A stretch of DNA of 64,000 nucleotides from Annona cherimola (GCA_030490835.1 CM059971.1:50392012-50456011), one strand, 5' to 3'. Shown: positions 18,494 through 31,917, counted from the first letter of the stretch. Numbers and translations are program-made. The notes: generated from the letters alone by a model not told the origin.

Positions 18494-21400
18494 TTAAGTT
18501 AATTCAATCATCCCCATATCATTTTTAATTTTATAAAATGGTTCTTTTGTTAGTGGTTTGGTAAAAATATCTGCAATTTGATCTTCTGTTTTTATATATT
18601 CCAAACAAATATCATGATTTTCTACATGTTCTCTAATAAAATGATGTCTTAGGTCTATATGCTTGGTCCTAGAATGCAATACTGAATTTTTAGTTAAACA
18701 TATTGCACCAGTATTATCACATCTAATAGGTATATCTTTAAAGTCCATGTCATAATCCCTAAGTTGTTGTTTCATCCAAAGCAATTGGGCACAACAGCTC
18801 CCGGCGACAATATATTCGGCTTCCGCGGTGGATAGAGCAACACTAGTTTGTTTTCTTGAAAACCATGAAACCAATATGTTCCCAAGAAACTGACATGTTC
18901 CACTAGTGCTCTTTCTATCTACCTTGTAACCGGAAAAATCCACATCCGAGTAGCCGATTAGATCAAAATTAGAACCCTTTGGATACCAAAGTCCTATATT
19001 GGTAGTATCTACTAAATATTTGAAAATTCTTTTTACAGCTACCAAGTGTGATTTTTTTGGACATTATTGAAATCTAGAACACATACAAACACTAAACAGT
19101 ATATCGGGTCTAGAAGCAGTTAAATATAATAAAGAGCCTATCATGCTTCTATATGCTTTAAATCAACTGGTTTGCCTTTCTCGTCTTTGTCAATTTTAAT
19201 GGTTGAGCTCATAGGCGCATTTGCCCCTTTGCTATTTTTCATGTCAAACTTCTTTAACATTTCTTTGATATACTTGGACTGGTTTTTGAAGATCCCTTCA
19301 CTTAGTTGCTTAATTTGTAGTCCAAGGAAGAAGTTTAGCTCCCCCATCATACTCATTTCAAATTCCTTCTGCATAAGCTCAGAAAATTCTTGACAAAGGA
19401 TCTCATTAGTAGCACCAAAAATAATATCATTTACATAAATTTGAATAATTAAGATATCTTTTTCTTTATACTTGATAAACAAAGTGGTGTCTACTTTTCC
19501 TTTTTGGAAGTCATGATCAATCAAAAATTTGCTTAATCTTTCATACCAAGCCCTTGGAGCTTGTTTTAATCCATATAATGCTTTAGTTAATTTGTATACA
19601 AATTTAGATTGATCTTTCTCCTCGAATCCAGGTGGTTGTTCAACATACACCTCTTCATTTATATACCCATTTAAAAATGCACTTTTAACATCCATTTGAA
19701 ATAACTTAAAGTTCATGTGAGATGCAAAGGCTAGTAAAATGCGAATAGCTTCTAATCTAGCAACCGGAGCATAGGATTCCTCAAAGTCTATTCCTTCTTC
19801 TTGTGAGTATCCTTTTGCCACAAGTCTAGCTTTGTTTCTCACTACAATCCACTTTCATCTAATTTGTTCCTAAAGACCCATTTTGTGCCAATGAAAATAC
19901 AGTCTTTTGGTCTTGAAACAAGATGCCAAATTTGGTTTCTTTCAAATTGATTTAATTCCTCTAGCATTGCTATGATCCAGTTTTCATCATCAAGAGCTTG
20001 GTCAATAGTGGATGGTTCAATTTTGGATACAAAGGCGTATTGTCGACAAATATTTTGTTTTAATCTTTTAGTCTTAACACCTTCATAAATGTTGCATATA
20101 ACTTGCTCAATTAGATGGGCATTTTTTAACTTTAAATCAGTTGGAGGTTTATAGGAATTATTACCTTCACTTACCCTTTCCTCCGTGGATTCTTCTTACT
20201 TTCCACATGCAGTTTTTCAAGGTTACTTGTGACATCATCTGCATCACTTAAATCATCTTTTCTTTTGGAGCATGGATTAAATTCATCAAAAATAACATGT
20301 ATCGACTCTTCTACAACTTGGTTCCGTTTATCGAAGACTCTATATGTTTTGCTATTTGATGAGTAACCAAGGAATATTGCCTCATCACTCTTAGCATTCA
20401 GTTTTTCCAAGTTGGTTTTTCCATTGTTCAAAACATAACATGTGCAACCAAAAGTATGAAAATATGAGATATTTGGTTTTCTACCTTTCCATAGCTCATA
20501 TGTGGTCTTTTTCAAGATTGCTCTAATAGTAACTCGGTTTAACACATGACAAGATATACTTACAGCTTCACCCCAAAATTTCTTGGATAATTTACTCTCA
20601 TTTAGCATTGTTCTAGTCATCTCTTGTATGGTTCTATTTTTCCTTTCAACCACTCTATTTTGTCGTGGAGTTCTTGATGCAGAAATTGTGTGGTGAATTC
20701 TTTTTTCATTACATAATTCTATAAATCGTTTATTTTTAAACTCACCACCATGATCACTTCTAATGGTCATAATAGTACTTTGTTTTTCATTTTGCACCAA
20801 GTTTACAAAAGTTGCAAACATAGAGAAAGCTTCATTTTTGCTAGCTAAGAGAATTACCCATGTGAATCTTGAAAAATCATCAACTATTACAAACACATGC
20901 TTCTTTCCACCAATGGTTAAAATGTCGGATGACCCATATAGATCAATGTGTAGCAATTCAAGTGGCCTAGTGGTGAAAATTTTCTTTTTGGTAGAGAAAG
21001 ACATTTTAGGTTGTTTTGACAGTTAACATGCCTTAGAAATTTTATCTTAGTCATATTTCAATTTTAGTAATCCATCTACCAAATTCTTTTTCCATAAGGT
21101 CTTAATATTTGTCATGTTTATATGCCCAAGCCTCTTATGCCAAACTCATGGATCATTGTCAATGGCCATTAGACATTGACCATCTAGTTCATCAAGTGAA
21201 ACTAAATATACATTTCCATGTCTTATTTCGCTAAACATGATATGTTCTCCATCAAATACATTGCATATAGATGATTCAAACACAACCTTGTATCCTTTGT
21301 CACATAATTGGCTAATACTCATTAAATTGTGCTTGAGTCCTTCACCAAATAACACATCCTCCATATATGCATTTGAAATACTATAAATGTTTCATTTACC

Positions 21401-21560
21401 TTTGATTTTACCTTTCTCGTTATTTCTAAAGGCAACAGTTCCATCGTTGCAAGGCTTGAGTTTATGAAATAAACTTCTTTCTCCAGTCGTATGCCTTGAG
21501 CAACCACCATCCATGAACCAAACGTTGCATGCCTTTGCCTTGAAATACACCTGAAAAATG
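18494..21560 (-). pseudogene. pol: Copia pol of element D, multiply broken
   Basis: Recognisable blocks run from protease to RNase H, but the frame changes or stops near 21370, 21145 (Trp of the WHKRLGH block now TGA), 21020, 20170, 19845, 19140 and 19068. Two catalytic motifs are changed. The protease DSG reads DGG (about 21503-21511), and the RT motif reads YVND, with Asn at 19429-19431 replacing the first Asp of YVDD. RNase H (18494-19045) is open and ends GMIELT. It cannot encode an active polyprotein. Confidence 0.9.
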
Positions 21561-21572
21561 AGCAAATAAAGC

Positions 21573-24500
21573 TTATCTCTTTGGTACCTATTTTATGGGT
21601 CCATTTGGGTTAGTAAACTGATTTAATATTTGTTGTTTTATTCTTGAAAGTCCAAATCTTATTTTTCTTGGAACCCAAACTAATTTTGCATCATGTGTTG
21701 GAAACAATGTTCAAAACAAAACAAATTGACCAAAGCATAAGTTTTGATGATTAAACAAAGACTAATTTGAGTATATAAAGTGTACTAATGAGTTTGCCAA
21801 GTGTTTAAGGAAAGCAAAGAAGTCAAGTCGATTACCAAGTCGACTTGGACTTCGACTTGGGGTGAAGTCGATACATAAGTCGACTTCACAAGCGACTTCA
21901 AATGGAAAAAGGTGGATAGCATTGAAAATAGAAGACAAGCAAGTGAAGTCGCAGGCGAAGTCGACTCCACGTGCGACTTGGGAAGCCAAGTCTCAGACGA
22001 AGTCGACTCCAACATCGACTTCAAACGTCAAAAAGTGTCCAGAGTTGAAAATGTGGAAACGGACATGGCGAAGTCGCAGGCGAAGTCGACTCCAGGTGCG
22101 ACTTGGGCGAAGTCGCAGACAAGGTCGACTCCAACTTCGACTTGAGGAGTTCAGACTTGAAGATTGAAGTTTCAAGCTTATTCCAAGGATCCATTTAGAC
22201 TTTATCAAATCCAAATAAGATGCAAAGTCCATTCTCAAAAGAGCAACTGAAGTTTCTTGAAGATCAAAGCTAAAATTCATGTTCAAAGTTCAAATCAAGT
22301 GAGGATCAAGGCGTTTTTGCAAAAGACCACGCCAAGTCGCAACCCAAGTCGACTCCAGGATCGACTTGAGTTGAAGTCTGAAAGCCAAGTCGACCCAAGA
22401 CTCGGACTTGGAAATCTGAAGAACTGGAGTCGCACACGAGGTCGACTCCAGGTGCGACTTGGAAGCCAAGTCGCAGGCCAAGTCGACTCCATCTTCGACT
22501 TGGGTATAACGTTCGAATTTTCGAACGTTGGAGTTCATTTATTGCGCGCCAACCACCTCTACAACGTTCAAATCCTTCTCTTTCTATATAAGGACCCTCA
22601 AATGAACGTGAAAACATACAAGAACATTACAAGACACTACTATATACTCTACAAGGTCCAAAGAGAGAGAAGAAGTGCTAGAGAGGAATCCTATTTGCTT
22701 TTCTCCATTTTTGAGTGGTCCATATACATTCTAAGGAAGAAGAGAGCTTCAGGTTGCAAGCCGCTTCATCAAGAATCATCCAAGCTGCTTCTGAATTCTT
22801 CCTCAAGCTCAAACTTGTCTACACATCATTGTAAAGTGTAGCTTTTCTTTTTCAAAGTCTTGTTGTATAAATCTTGATTTAGCTTGAGTAGCTAAGATCA
22901 AGTGTATGCAAAGTAGGGTGTGATTGGAGTGAGACTCATCACCTACTTGTGTAAGTGTTTGCTTATGCCCCCTAGAGCTGGAATCTAGAAGAGAGCGGTG
23001 ACTCTAAGTGTATTCGAGGAATACATAGTGGAACCCAAGTCACAACGGAGTGTGAGCTTGGAAGAGTGGAGTAGGGAAGGTTTGCCCGAACCACTATAAA
23101 TCTTGTGTTCTATTTATTTTTACTGCTTTATCTTATTTGCTCTTCATTTGCTTTCAAAGGGGATTAAATTTTCAAGGGGTTAAGAGTTTATGATTTACGA
23201 AAGAAGATTATTTTTTAAAGAACCCAATTCACCCCTCCCCTCTTGGGTTTAGCCATTAACTCGGGACCAACATCATGGTCATACATTTTCTTAAAGTTGC
23301 ATTTATAAATTTTGTGACCCATCTTATTGCAAAAGTTGCAAGCCATTGGTAATCTAGGAGTAGGCCTTCAAGTATGTAGTGGTTCAAATGTTGGCCTTCT
23401 AGTCCAAACAACTTGTTTCCCTTTTGGTTTGTAAATAGGTGCAGCTTTAGCTTGATTTTTCCAAGGTTTTGGTACATTTGATTTGTTACTTTCTCCTTGC
23501 TCAAATGTGGAGTATCCAAAACCTCTTTCATTGTTTTGAGAGGTCATGTTCAAAATATTTTCACACTTTCTCCTGGATTAGAGAACTTAGTTAATGATTC
23601 ATTTAAGGATTCATTCTCCTTTTTCAATTTTTCCACTTCTTTCAATAGCACTTCATTTTCTTCTTTCAATTTTGTTGTTCTTTCTGCTAGTTTTTCATTT
23701 ACAATAATAATGGAATTACATTGTTGTCTCTTTAATGATAACTTGTTTCCTAGTTTTTTAATTTTCTTATATAATGAATCATATGCATGTTGTGATCCTC
23801 TAATTCAGCACATTTGAGACATTCTTGAATAGAAGAATGAGTAGATTGAGAATAGCAAAATTTGAAAATTACCTCTTCATTATTTGTGCATTTTGTTGAG
23901 GTGGTTTGCTCGTCCAAAACTTCCGTTGTGTTCAAAGTTTCTTCATACTCAATCCGTGCCATGCAGCATATTCTTGCGCAATTTGCTGCTTCAAAATCAT
24001 CGGTTGAGGAGCTACTTGCTGATGAAGTTTCTTCATTCACGTACATTCCTCCTCCCTTAGGCCTTTGGAATTTTCGACTTTCATATCTTTCCTTCTTTTC
24101 ATGATGATCCTTTGATCTTTCTTCCGATGTAGGACATCGAGCTTGCATATGTCCCAATACCGCCGCATCTATAACACTTTGTAACCTCCTTCTTTTTCTC
24201 TTTTCGAGGTCTCTCTTTGAAATCTTTAAAGTTCTTTTCTTTTCTTACAAACTTTCGAAATTTGCGAGTTAATAGAGCAATGTCTTCATCATCGTTGTGA
24301 GATGAGGAGGTAGACTCATCCGAGTTATGAGTAACTTTTAATGCAATTGCTTTCTTTCCTTTGTGGTGATCTTCATTTCTTTTCTTGATTAGCTCATGTG
24401 ACATTAATGAGCTAATAAGGTCTTCTAGCTTCAACATGTTCAGATCCTTGGCTTCTTCTATTGTAGTAATCTTTGGAGTCCAAGATTCAGGTAAAGCTCT

Positions 24501-25016
24501 TAGGATCTTCATGACCTGTTCAGATTCGGAGATAGTTTTTCTAAGACCTTTCAAAGCATTAGTAATTTTAGAGAATCTAGCAAACATTTCAGAAATATTT
24601 TCTATTTCTAGCATTTTAAAGCTTTCCAATTCTCCAATCAAAATATTTCTCCTTGTCCCTTGAACTTGAGAAATTTCTTCATAGATAGATGTTAGTGTAT
24701 CCCATATCTCTTTGGCGGTCAAACAAGAGGATACTCTATCATATTCAGAAGCGGTAAGAGCATAAAATAAAGAATTCATAGCCTTAGTGTTGCTCTTAAC
24801 ATTTTTCACTTCCTCATCGGTCCGTTTGGAAGCTCTTTCATCAATTGGCAAAGTCACACTGTCTTGGATCGCAATCCAAAAGTCCATATCTGTAGCCATG
24901 ATGAGTTGTTTCATACGTAGCTTCCAATAGCCAAAGTTGTTCCCATCAAACAATGGTGGCCCAGTAAAAGATTGTCATTCGGCAAATGCGGGAACAGTAG
25001 AAGATTGGGAAGCCAT
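21573..25016 (-). pseudogene. gag: Sirevirus gag of element D, interrupted by solo LTR F
   Basis: The start ATG is at 25016 (MASQS), as in C. Codon 14 is a TGA (24977-24975) where C has Gly. The frame then covers the gag core (FGYWKLRMKQLIM, LTASEYDRV, LPESWTPKITTIEEAKDL), a first CCHC knuckle (CYRCGG, about 24170) broken by a frameshift, a Ser-rich linker and the coiled coil. Solo LTR F splits the YDHGAKLVWVP block just after the second knuckle (CxFCxxxGHKxxKC region, about 23290-23345). The remaining C-terminus is at 21695-21573 and ends with TAA. Confidence 0.85.
21696..23272 (+). mobile_element. Solo LTR F of the Sirevirus family, TCATG duplication
   Basis: It begins TGTTGGAAACAATG and ends GGGACCAACA, flanked by TCATG at 21691-21695 and 23273-23277. 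It lies in the opposite orientation to the host gag of element D. Palindromic modules occur at 21825-22145 and 22335-22500, a TATATAAG box at 22585-22592 and one copy of the 50-bp module near 22965-23010. It has no internal element sequence, so it is solo. Confidence 0.93.
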
Positions 25017-25050
25017 ATCAAAAGATCTCTTTGGTAAAACTCAAAGACCT

Positions 25051-25062
25051 GCTTTGATATCA
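25051..25062 (-). other. Primer binding site of element D
   Basis: Minus strand TGATATCAAAGC, two bases inside the 5' LTR. It differs at two positions from TGGTATCAGAGC, the initiator-Met tRNA site seen in element C. Confidence 0.75.
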
Positions 25063-25064
25063 CT

Positions 25065-25908
25065 TGTTGGTCCCGAGTTGATGGCAAATACTCAAGAGGG
25101 GAGGGGTGAATTGGGTATAAGGGAGTTTCTACACGTTACAATAAGAAAAAGTAAAAGAGAGTTTCTACACATTACTGAAGTGTAGAGGTAGATTTTGCAT
25201 AGAGAAGAACTTGTGAAGTAGACTTAATAATTCGACAAGCAGCTCTTAGCAGTTTGAAAGCAACGTTCTTCTTCTAGATGTTGGCTTGATCACTTAAAGC
25301 TCTTAGGAATGGGAGTTATGCTCAATCAATGATATTTCAGCTACCTTCCACGTTCATATTGAATGCCTTATATAAATGGCGAGGGAATCCGAACGTTTGG
25401 AAGTAGGTGGTGCGCATTTAATGTGCCAACGTTCGAAAAGTTTCCGACCGTTGCGACCCACGTCGCAGGTGGAGTCGACTTTGGGTGCGACTTCGCCCAA
25501 GTCGCAGATGGAGTCAACTTTGGGTGCGACTTCGGCTGCACTCAGGCTGTTCAAGTTGTTCCTCGGGTCAACTTGGTCCTGGACTTGACCCAAGTCGCAG
25601 GTGATGTCGACTTCGGGTGCGACTTCACTTCCTGTGCTTACTTGATGAACTTGAAATCCTTGGAGATGACTTCGATCTCTTGATTTTCTTCAAATTAATG
25701 TTCTTCCCTTGATTATATCTCTTGGAACTCAGTATAATCATCCTAGCTTGATGTCTTTTAGCTCCGTGACTTACAAACTTTGAATCCTTGAAACTTGGAG
25801 TACATGAAAGAAGTCCAAAATGTGTGATCTTGATCTTCCATGATGAATACATGCAACTTTGCTTTCTTTGGACTTGATTTGATCTTGATTTGAACTTACT
25901 TTATCACG
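25065..25908 (-). repeat. 5' LTR of element D, truncated and internally deleted
   Basis: It matches the 3' LTR of D from its inner end (GGTCCCGAGTTGATGG). It lacks a block of roughly 200-250 bp near 25115-25135, including the 50-bp module, and stops near 25885-25908, before the outer U3 end. Palindromic modules remain at 25450-25625. Confidence 0.8.
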
Positions 25909-28230
25909 ATATTTTAAGATTGCTTACAATGTAAGCAAGCGAACTTTCATGAATATTGATTTTGTTTCAAGTATTTATATGGATGATTTTAGAATTGCTT
26001 ATAGAGTAAGCAAGTTCAATTTTTGAAAATATGGCATTAATGAAAAATCTCAACATTGCTTCATTTTAAGCAAACTCGATTCTTGAAAGTATGATTTTAT
26101 TCTTTATTATTGAGATATTTCAAGATGATTTCATATTAAGCAAGTTCTTAGAAATGTTATTCAGAAGTATTTTATGATGAGAGAGTTTTGATTCTTTAAC
26201 AAGATGATATTTGAAAACAAACCTTAGAAATTCTATTCCTAAGGATTTTTGAGAAAAAATGTGATTTTTCATATAACGAATGGTAAATAAATAAGGTATT
26301 TGAAATGGTTTATTTAAATGTTATAACATAGTGTAATTAAATACTTTGAAAATGTTTATGTTAATGTATTCAAAAAGTTTTAAGGATGACCAACTTAATA
26401 AATTACTTTGATGACTGTTTTATTTAAATAATGTTCAAAAGATGGTGCAAACTGTTCTCTACATAAGAGTGGTAGGATAGTGAGTGGACAAGGCATATAA
26501 TGCTGATATAAATGAATGAGAATGTGGTTGCATATCCTTTACTCATAAAAAGCCCAGAAATGAGAATAAAAATATTTGTAAAAAAAGTCTAGTTTTCTCG
26601 AATACTAAAGTGTTTCAGAATTTCCTTATAATGAGAAATTCTAAAATTGTTTACCAACAAACAAGGAATATTTTTGAAAATATTATTTTCTCAAATACTG
26701 CAAATATTTTGTAAAATTGATTTACTAAAATGTTTCCAAAATTCTTTAAGGGTGATCATCCTAACATCATGATTTAAAGACGGTTTATGAAAATATTTTA
26801 TTTAAGGTTATGCCCAGTTCACAATTGAGAAGAGCACAATCTGCGGACTGAGTTGGATTATGTTATATCAAGTTTTGACTTGAAAAATGACACGGTCTGA
26901 GGACTATGTTGATTTTATAAAATCATGCTAGCATAACAATGCGAATATAAACAAGTGTGCATGAGGATCATGTTCTAGGTCCATGGTAGAGGCGGTTGCA
27001 GATTGAGACGGTCACATATCAGGGCCAACCTCTACCTATGGCCGAGTCGCTAAGGGAAAGCCAAAGGCCGGCAACACCCTCCCTGAAATGGGAGTAGGAT
27101 CATGAACGACTACCTAGCTAGCGGTGCTGTCACATAGATGATTTCTTTTCTATGGAAGGATGATCACTTGGTAAGTGTCATATACCAAAGGGTTAGAGAC
27201 ATATATGCATATGTTTTGTTTTAAAAGCACCAAAATGGGGATATGAAAATATTTGAGGACATGATAATGTTCACCCAAGTAAAGGTTTATATGCATATGC
27301 TTTGCTGTTGAAAAGCCCAAAATTTGGAATATAAAAAGAGTTTATATGAAATTATTTAAGAATATACAATTGTCTTCATATAAAGAGACTTATATACAAA
27401 TATTTTAGAACATACACGTGTCCTTATAATTAAATGTTTATACGATAACGCTTTCGGACATACATTTGTCCTCATATAAAAAGGTGTATATGAATGGTTT
27501 TCATAAATGGTTTATAAAAATAGTTTTCATGAATGGTTTTCATGAAGGGTTTATATGAATGGTTTTCATGAAGGGTTTATATGAATGATTTTATAAAGGG
27601 TTTATATGAAAGGTTTTATGAAAGGTTTTCATGAAAGGTGTCTTCCTGTTGGTAGTTGATCGTTTGATAAATGTCTCTCACCGAATGACGAGAAATGCAT
27701 TTATATGAAAATGCAAAATGCTTGCTTACTGAGTTTATCACTCATATTTTATTTTCCCAACTCTAGACAGGTTCGAGGAAGCTCAAAAGGAGAAAAGACC
27801 TAAAATTTTGAAGGAAAGAATAACTGGTATTCTTTAATATGTTAACAATTTGTTAGCTATCATGTAAGAATTGATATGTTTAGAAAATGATTGAATGTTT
27901 ATGTTGATTATGAAGATATTAGGTTATGAATGTTCATGATGTATGTAAACAAGTTGATATGTTACAAGTATATAATTGCTTGTGAAATGAATGGTGAGAA
28001 TGATATGTTATGTGCAATTGGTTGCAAGTATATGATACTTTCAAAAGATTAAATGAGATGAAGGGAATGAAAAAAAGAAAAAAAATTTTGCTAAACGAAA
28101 TAGATTTCAAAAATCCCGCCACGTTATCAGGGCAACAATCTTGTTTCACATTTACCAATTGAAAATGATCTTGGAGTATGGCTTAGGTTGTGACACCTCG
28201 AGTTGGGGACACCACAAAGCAAAAAAATTT
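25909..28230 (+). repeat. Non-coding LTR-like repeat, right part
   Basis: It continues the repeat left at 14874. Short sub-repeats (ATTGCTT...TAAGCAAG) recur about every 80 bases at 25917-26140. A GC-richer block at 26960-27130 (GCCGAGTCGCTAA, AAGGCCGGCAACAC, CTAGCTAGCG), TTACTGAGTTTATCACTCA at 27725 and GTGACACCTCGAG near 28191 all recur inverted at 28320-28960. These resemble the R/U5 part of long Ty3/gypsy LTRs. No gene is seen. Confidence 0.5.
27497..27640. repeat. Short tandem repeats (TTTCATGAAGGGTTTATATGA type)
   Basis: About five imperfect copies of a 13-27 bp unit combining GGTTTTCATGAA and GGGTTTATATGAA, inside the LTR-like repeat. Confidence 0.85.
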
Positions 28231-28319
28231 TGTTGTAAAAATTATTAAAATAAGAGAAAATGATGTGATATGATTGGGTTAATGATGATAAATAAAAAGA
28301 ATAAAATTAAAATAAATAA

Positions 28320-30253
28320 GTTAGTTGTTGTGGTGCCCCTAAACAGAGGTGTGTGACCTTACTCCAGAATCGTTTAGTTGGTAAATTATGATCAGGATTG
28401 TGACTTTGTTCACGCGATAAAATCTTCAATTAATCTCATTTCAATTTATAAGCATTCTCATACTTATAATTAAGATCATATAATATTTTTTAAGCATTAA
28501 AATATATATTTACATCATCAGTCTTTGTAACCTAGTACTTGTATAATGTTGAATACTCATAGTATATCTACACGGACTAAGTACATAGGAGTAGTATAAC
28601 TTCAAGAGTATTTAAACCAACACATCTTTTCTTAAGCTTTATTCTACCTGCGTAAGGTTGAAAAAATGAAATGTGAGGACTAAACTCAGTAAGTAATCAT
28701 TTATATTTAAGTAAACATTTTCAATCTAAAATTTGGCGTTTCATAATAAATGCATATTCCACATTCATGCTTTATACCTTCATTAGATGGTACGCTAGCT
28801 AGACAACTATCAATATATCTACCCCTATTTTAGAAAGTGTGTCGCCGGCCTTTAGACCTCTATTAGCGACTTTGTCACATTAGAGGGGGACTTCGGTCCG
28901 CTTGCACCTCTAGAATGGACCTGTATCTTTTTGTGCACCATACATCATACAGGCAAGCATGATTTTTAATAATTAATCACATTCATCATTCTGCTTCCTT
29001 TACAAGTTGAGAAAATATTGCACAACCATAAAAATTTAATAAATCCATATTCAAAACTATATTATGGGGATGGTCATCCTTAAATAATTTTAAAACATCT
29101 CAATAAAATAAATTGCAAGACATTCCACTATTTAAAAAGAATGATTTCAAAAACATCGCTTGCTTACCTTATAATGCTAATCTCCTTCCTCAATCTTCTT
29201 TTTATCTTTTCCTAAACAAGTGAAAAAGATAGTTTATGAAAGAGTATATATATTTCTCATACTTTCATTCCAGTTCTTTCAAGTTTTATATTCTTGCATT
29301 TTATATAATTTAATTTCATATTTTGCCTTTACATTTTTAGGTTTAAATGATTATTTGACCCTATCTTGATGTCTATAACTTTGAGTTAATTAATTCAAAA
29401 GCCTCAGTTTAATAATATTTCATGCTCTAATCATTGTTTCATTTATTTTACAAAACTTCTTCATTTATGAAAAATTAAAAGAACAACCCCCTTTTCCAAT
29501 CTATTGTACCCATGTTTTTGAAAACGAATTTCAATTATTTTCAACCTTGGGAGATCATTCATATTATATAATTAAGCAGGTTCAAACCTATAAATGTCAA
29601 AATAAATACATCCAATTGCGTTAAAACTCAAAATTTTAGTTCTTACACTTGAAATTTCATATTTTTTTGTCCTTCTTGATGTTGCTAATTGGGGAACTTA
29701 GAAAACTCTAATTGTCATGAAATTTTGGAAATTTCTAGTTCATACGTGAGACTATACATCTGCAAAATTTCACATTAATTAGACTTCATTTAGTGAGTCA
29801 AGTTTCGTTCAGATTTCACTTTCTTCCTTGCATATTCAGGCAGCCCTATTTTGGGCCAAACTACTTTTATCTCCTATTGTTAAAAGGCATCACTTCCTTT
29901 TTAAAATAGATATATCCAACTTCTAACCCTCTAATTTTCGTAAGTTTTGGACTCATTTACCCAATGCAATCGAAATTATCAAAACTGGGTTAGCTAGAAC
30001 ACATCATTAGGTAGCAATGGGGTTGTTTTAACATTTTTCTCAAAAATTTTCCATATAAGTCAGTGCAAAAACTTACATAACATCAACATATTCATGTTCA
30101 TCTATGCATTTGCCAATTTATAGGATTTTTAAGTCATTTTATATAAACAAGTGTCAAAAATACCAAAACTACTACCTATACAGTGCTGTCTAATTTTCAA
30201 CAAGTCTAGGTACATTTTTTATTTGTTTTTTCAATGTATTTTAGTAATCTATT
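28320..30253 (-). repeat. Inverted LTR-like repeat, part 1 (interrupted by element C)
   Basis: Three blocks match 26960-28230 on the opposite strand: the GGTGCCCCTAAAC block near 28330, AAACTCAGTAAG near 28683, and the 28792-28920 block (CGCTAGCTAG, GTGTCGCCGGCCTTTAGAC, TTAGCGACTTTGTCA). It resumes after element C at 40953. No coding frame is seen. Confidence 0.45.
30249..30253. repeat. Target site duplication of element C, left copy (CTATT)
   Basis: CTATT directly precedes the 5' LTR and is repeated exactly at 40948-40952. Confidence 0.95.
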
Positions 30254-31915
30254 TGTTGGAAACAATACTTCAAAACAAAATAAAATTGACCAAAGATTAA
30301 TTTTTGATGATTAACAACAACTAACTTGAGTATATTTAAAGGACTAATGAGTTTGCCACTTGTTTTAAGGAACTTAAGTAGCCAAGTCGATCCCCAAGTC
30401 GACTTGGACTTCGACTTAGAGTGAAGTCGATCCCAAAGTCGACTTAACTATCGACTTGAGAAAGAACTTCAAAGGCAAAACCAACTTACAGGTGAAGTCG
30501 CATCCCAAGTCGACTCCACAGGCGACTTGAGAAGTCAAGTCGCAAACGAAGTCGACCTCGCTATCGACTTCAAACATGAAAAACTGTCCAGAGCTGAATT
30601 GTGGGGCACGAAGCTGCCCAAGTCGCAGGCCAAGTCGACTCCAGGTGCGACTTGGGTGAAGTCGCAGACAAAGTCGACTTCATCCGCGACTTGAGAAGTT
30701 CAGACTTCAAAGATACAGTTTCAAAGCCTATTCAAAGAATCTCTCACTCAAGTTCAAAGCAAAGATTCAAGATGGAGATCAAATCAAGTCTATCAAGTCT
30801 TAAAGACCAACTGAGTCAAATGCAAAGCAAGGCGCATGATTCAAAACTCAAGCTCTCCTAGGAATCATCAAGGAAACAAGCCAAGCAAGATAGAGGAAGA
30901 TCAAATGAAGAACAAAGCATACTTTGACGAAGACCAAGTCAAGTCGCAACCCAAGTCGACTCTATGATCGACTTGAGTTGAAGTCGGAAGCCAAAGTCGA
31001 CTCAGACTCAGACTTGGAACCTGACAAGGTGAAGTCGCACCCGAAGTCGACTTCACCTGCGACTTGAGTCAAGTTGATGCCCAAGTCAACCCTGACTAAA
31101 ACTTGAAGCTGCGACGGAAAAGCGAAGTCGCACCCGAAGTCGACTCCATCTGCGACTTGGGCGAAGTCGCATCCGAAGTCGACTCCACATGCGACTTGGG
31201 TCGCAACGGTCGGAATTTATTCGAACCTTGGCGCATTAAATGCGCGCCACCTACCCTCTAACGTTCGGATTCCCTCCAAAATTATAAATAGCATTCATGG
31301 TGGACGAGGGAAGTAGCTGAAAATCATTAAGAGTGCATAACTACCATCTACAAGAGCTTTAAAGAGATCAAGCTAACCAAAGAGGAAGAACTTTGCTTCA
31401 AACTGTAAGAGCTCAACTACTGATCATACAAAGCCACTTCAACAAGTTCTTCTCTGCGCCAAACTGCTTCTACACATCTGTAAAGTGTAGTTTTCTTATT
31501 GTTTCTGTTGTATGTGTTAAACTTGATTTAATTTGAGGAACTAAGATCAAGTGTAAGCAAAGTAGTGTGTGATTGGAGTGTGACTCATCACCTACTTGTG
31601 CTGTATTTTGTTGATGTCACCTAGAGCTGGAATCTAGAAGAGAGCAGTGACTCTAATTGTATTAAGAGAATACAATAGTGGAACCCAAGTCACAAGAAGT
31701 GTGAGCTTGGAAGAGTGGAGTAGGGAGGTTGCCCGAACCACTATAAAAATCCTGTGTGCTTGATTTATACTTCTGCTATTTACATTGCTTTCCATTTCGT
31801 TTCTCCATTAAGGGGACTGGATTAATCCGGGGATAAGCTTCTGTTTAAGATATAATTTTTAAATACCCAATTCACCCCTCCCCTCTTGGGTTTTGCCATC
31901 AACTCGGGACCAATA
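30254..31915 (+). repeat. 5' LTR of element C
   Basis: It starts TGTTGGAAACAATAC and ends GGGACCAATA, where the last CA has become TA; the 3' LTR keeps CAACA. Palindromic modules lie at 30385-30700 and 30935-31205, the TATAAATA box at 31283-31290, and one 50-bp module near 31610-31660. The short ORF at 30601-30861 is present unchanged in both LTRs but reads through the palindromic repeats and is probably not a gene. Confidence 0.95.
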
Positions 31916-31917
31916 AG

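Larger units (their letters stand above)
14875..25908 (-). mobile_element. Degenerate Sirevirus-type Ty1/copia element D with two nested solo LTRs
   Basis: Read on the minus strand it has a truncated 5' LTR (25908-25065), a primer site, gag (25016-21573), pol (to 18494), purine tracts and a 3' LTR (16576-14875). Solo LTR F sits in gag and solo LTR E between pol and the 3' LTR, so both inserted later. The candidate target duplication is ATATT (14870-14874 and 25909-25913), although the right LTR end is damaged. Like B it has no env-like ORF. Many stops and frameshifts make it clearly older than C. Confidence 0.85.
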
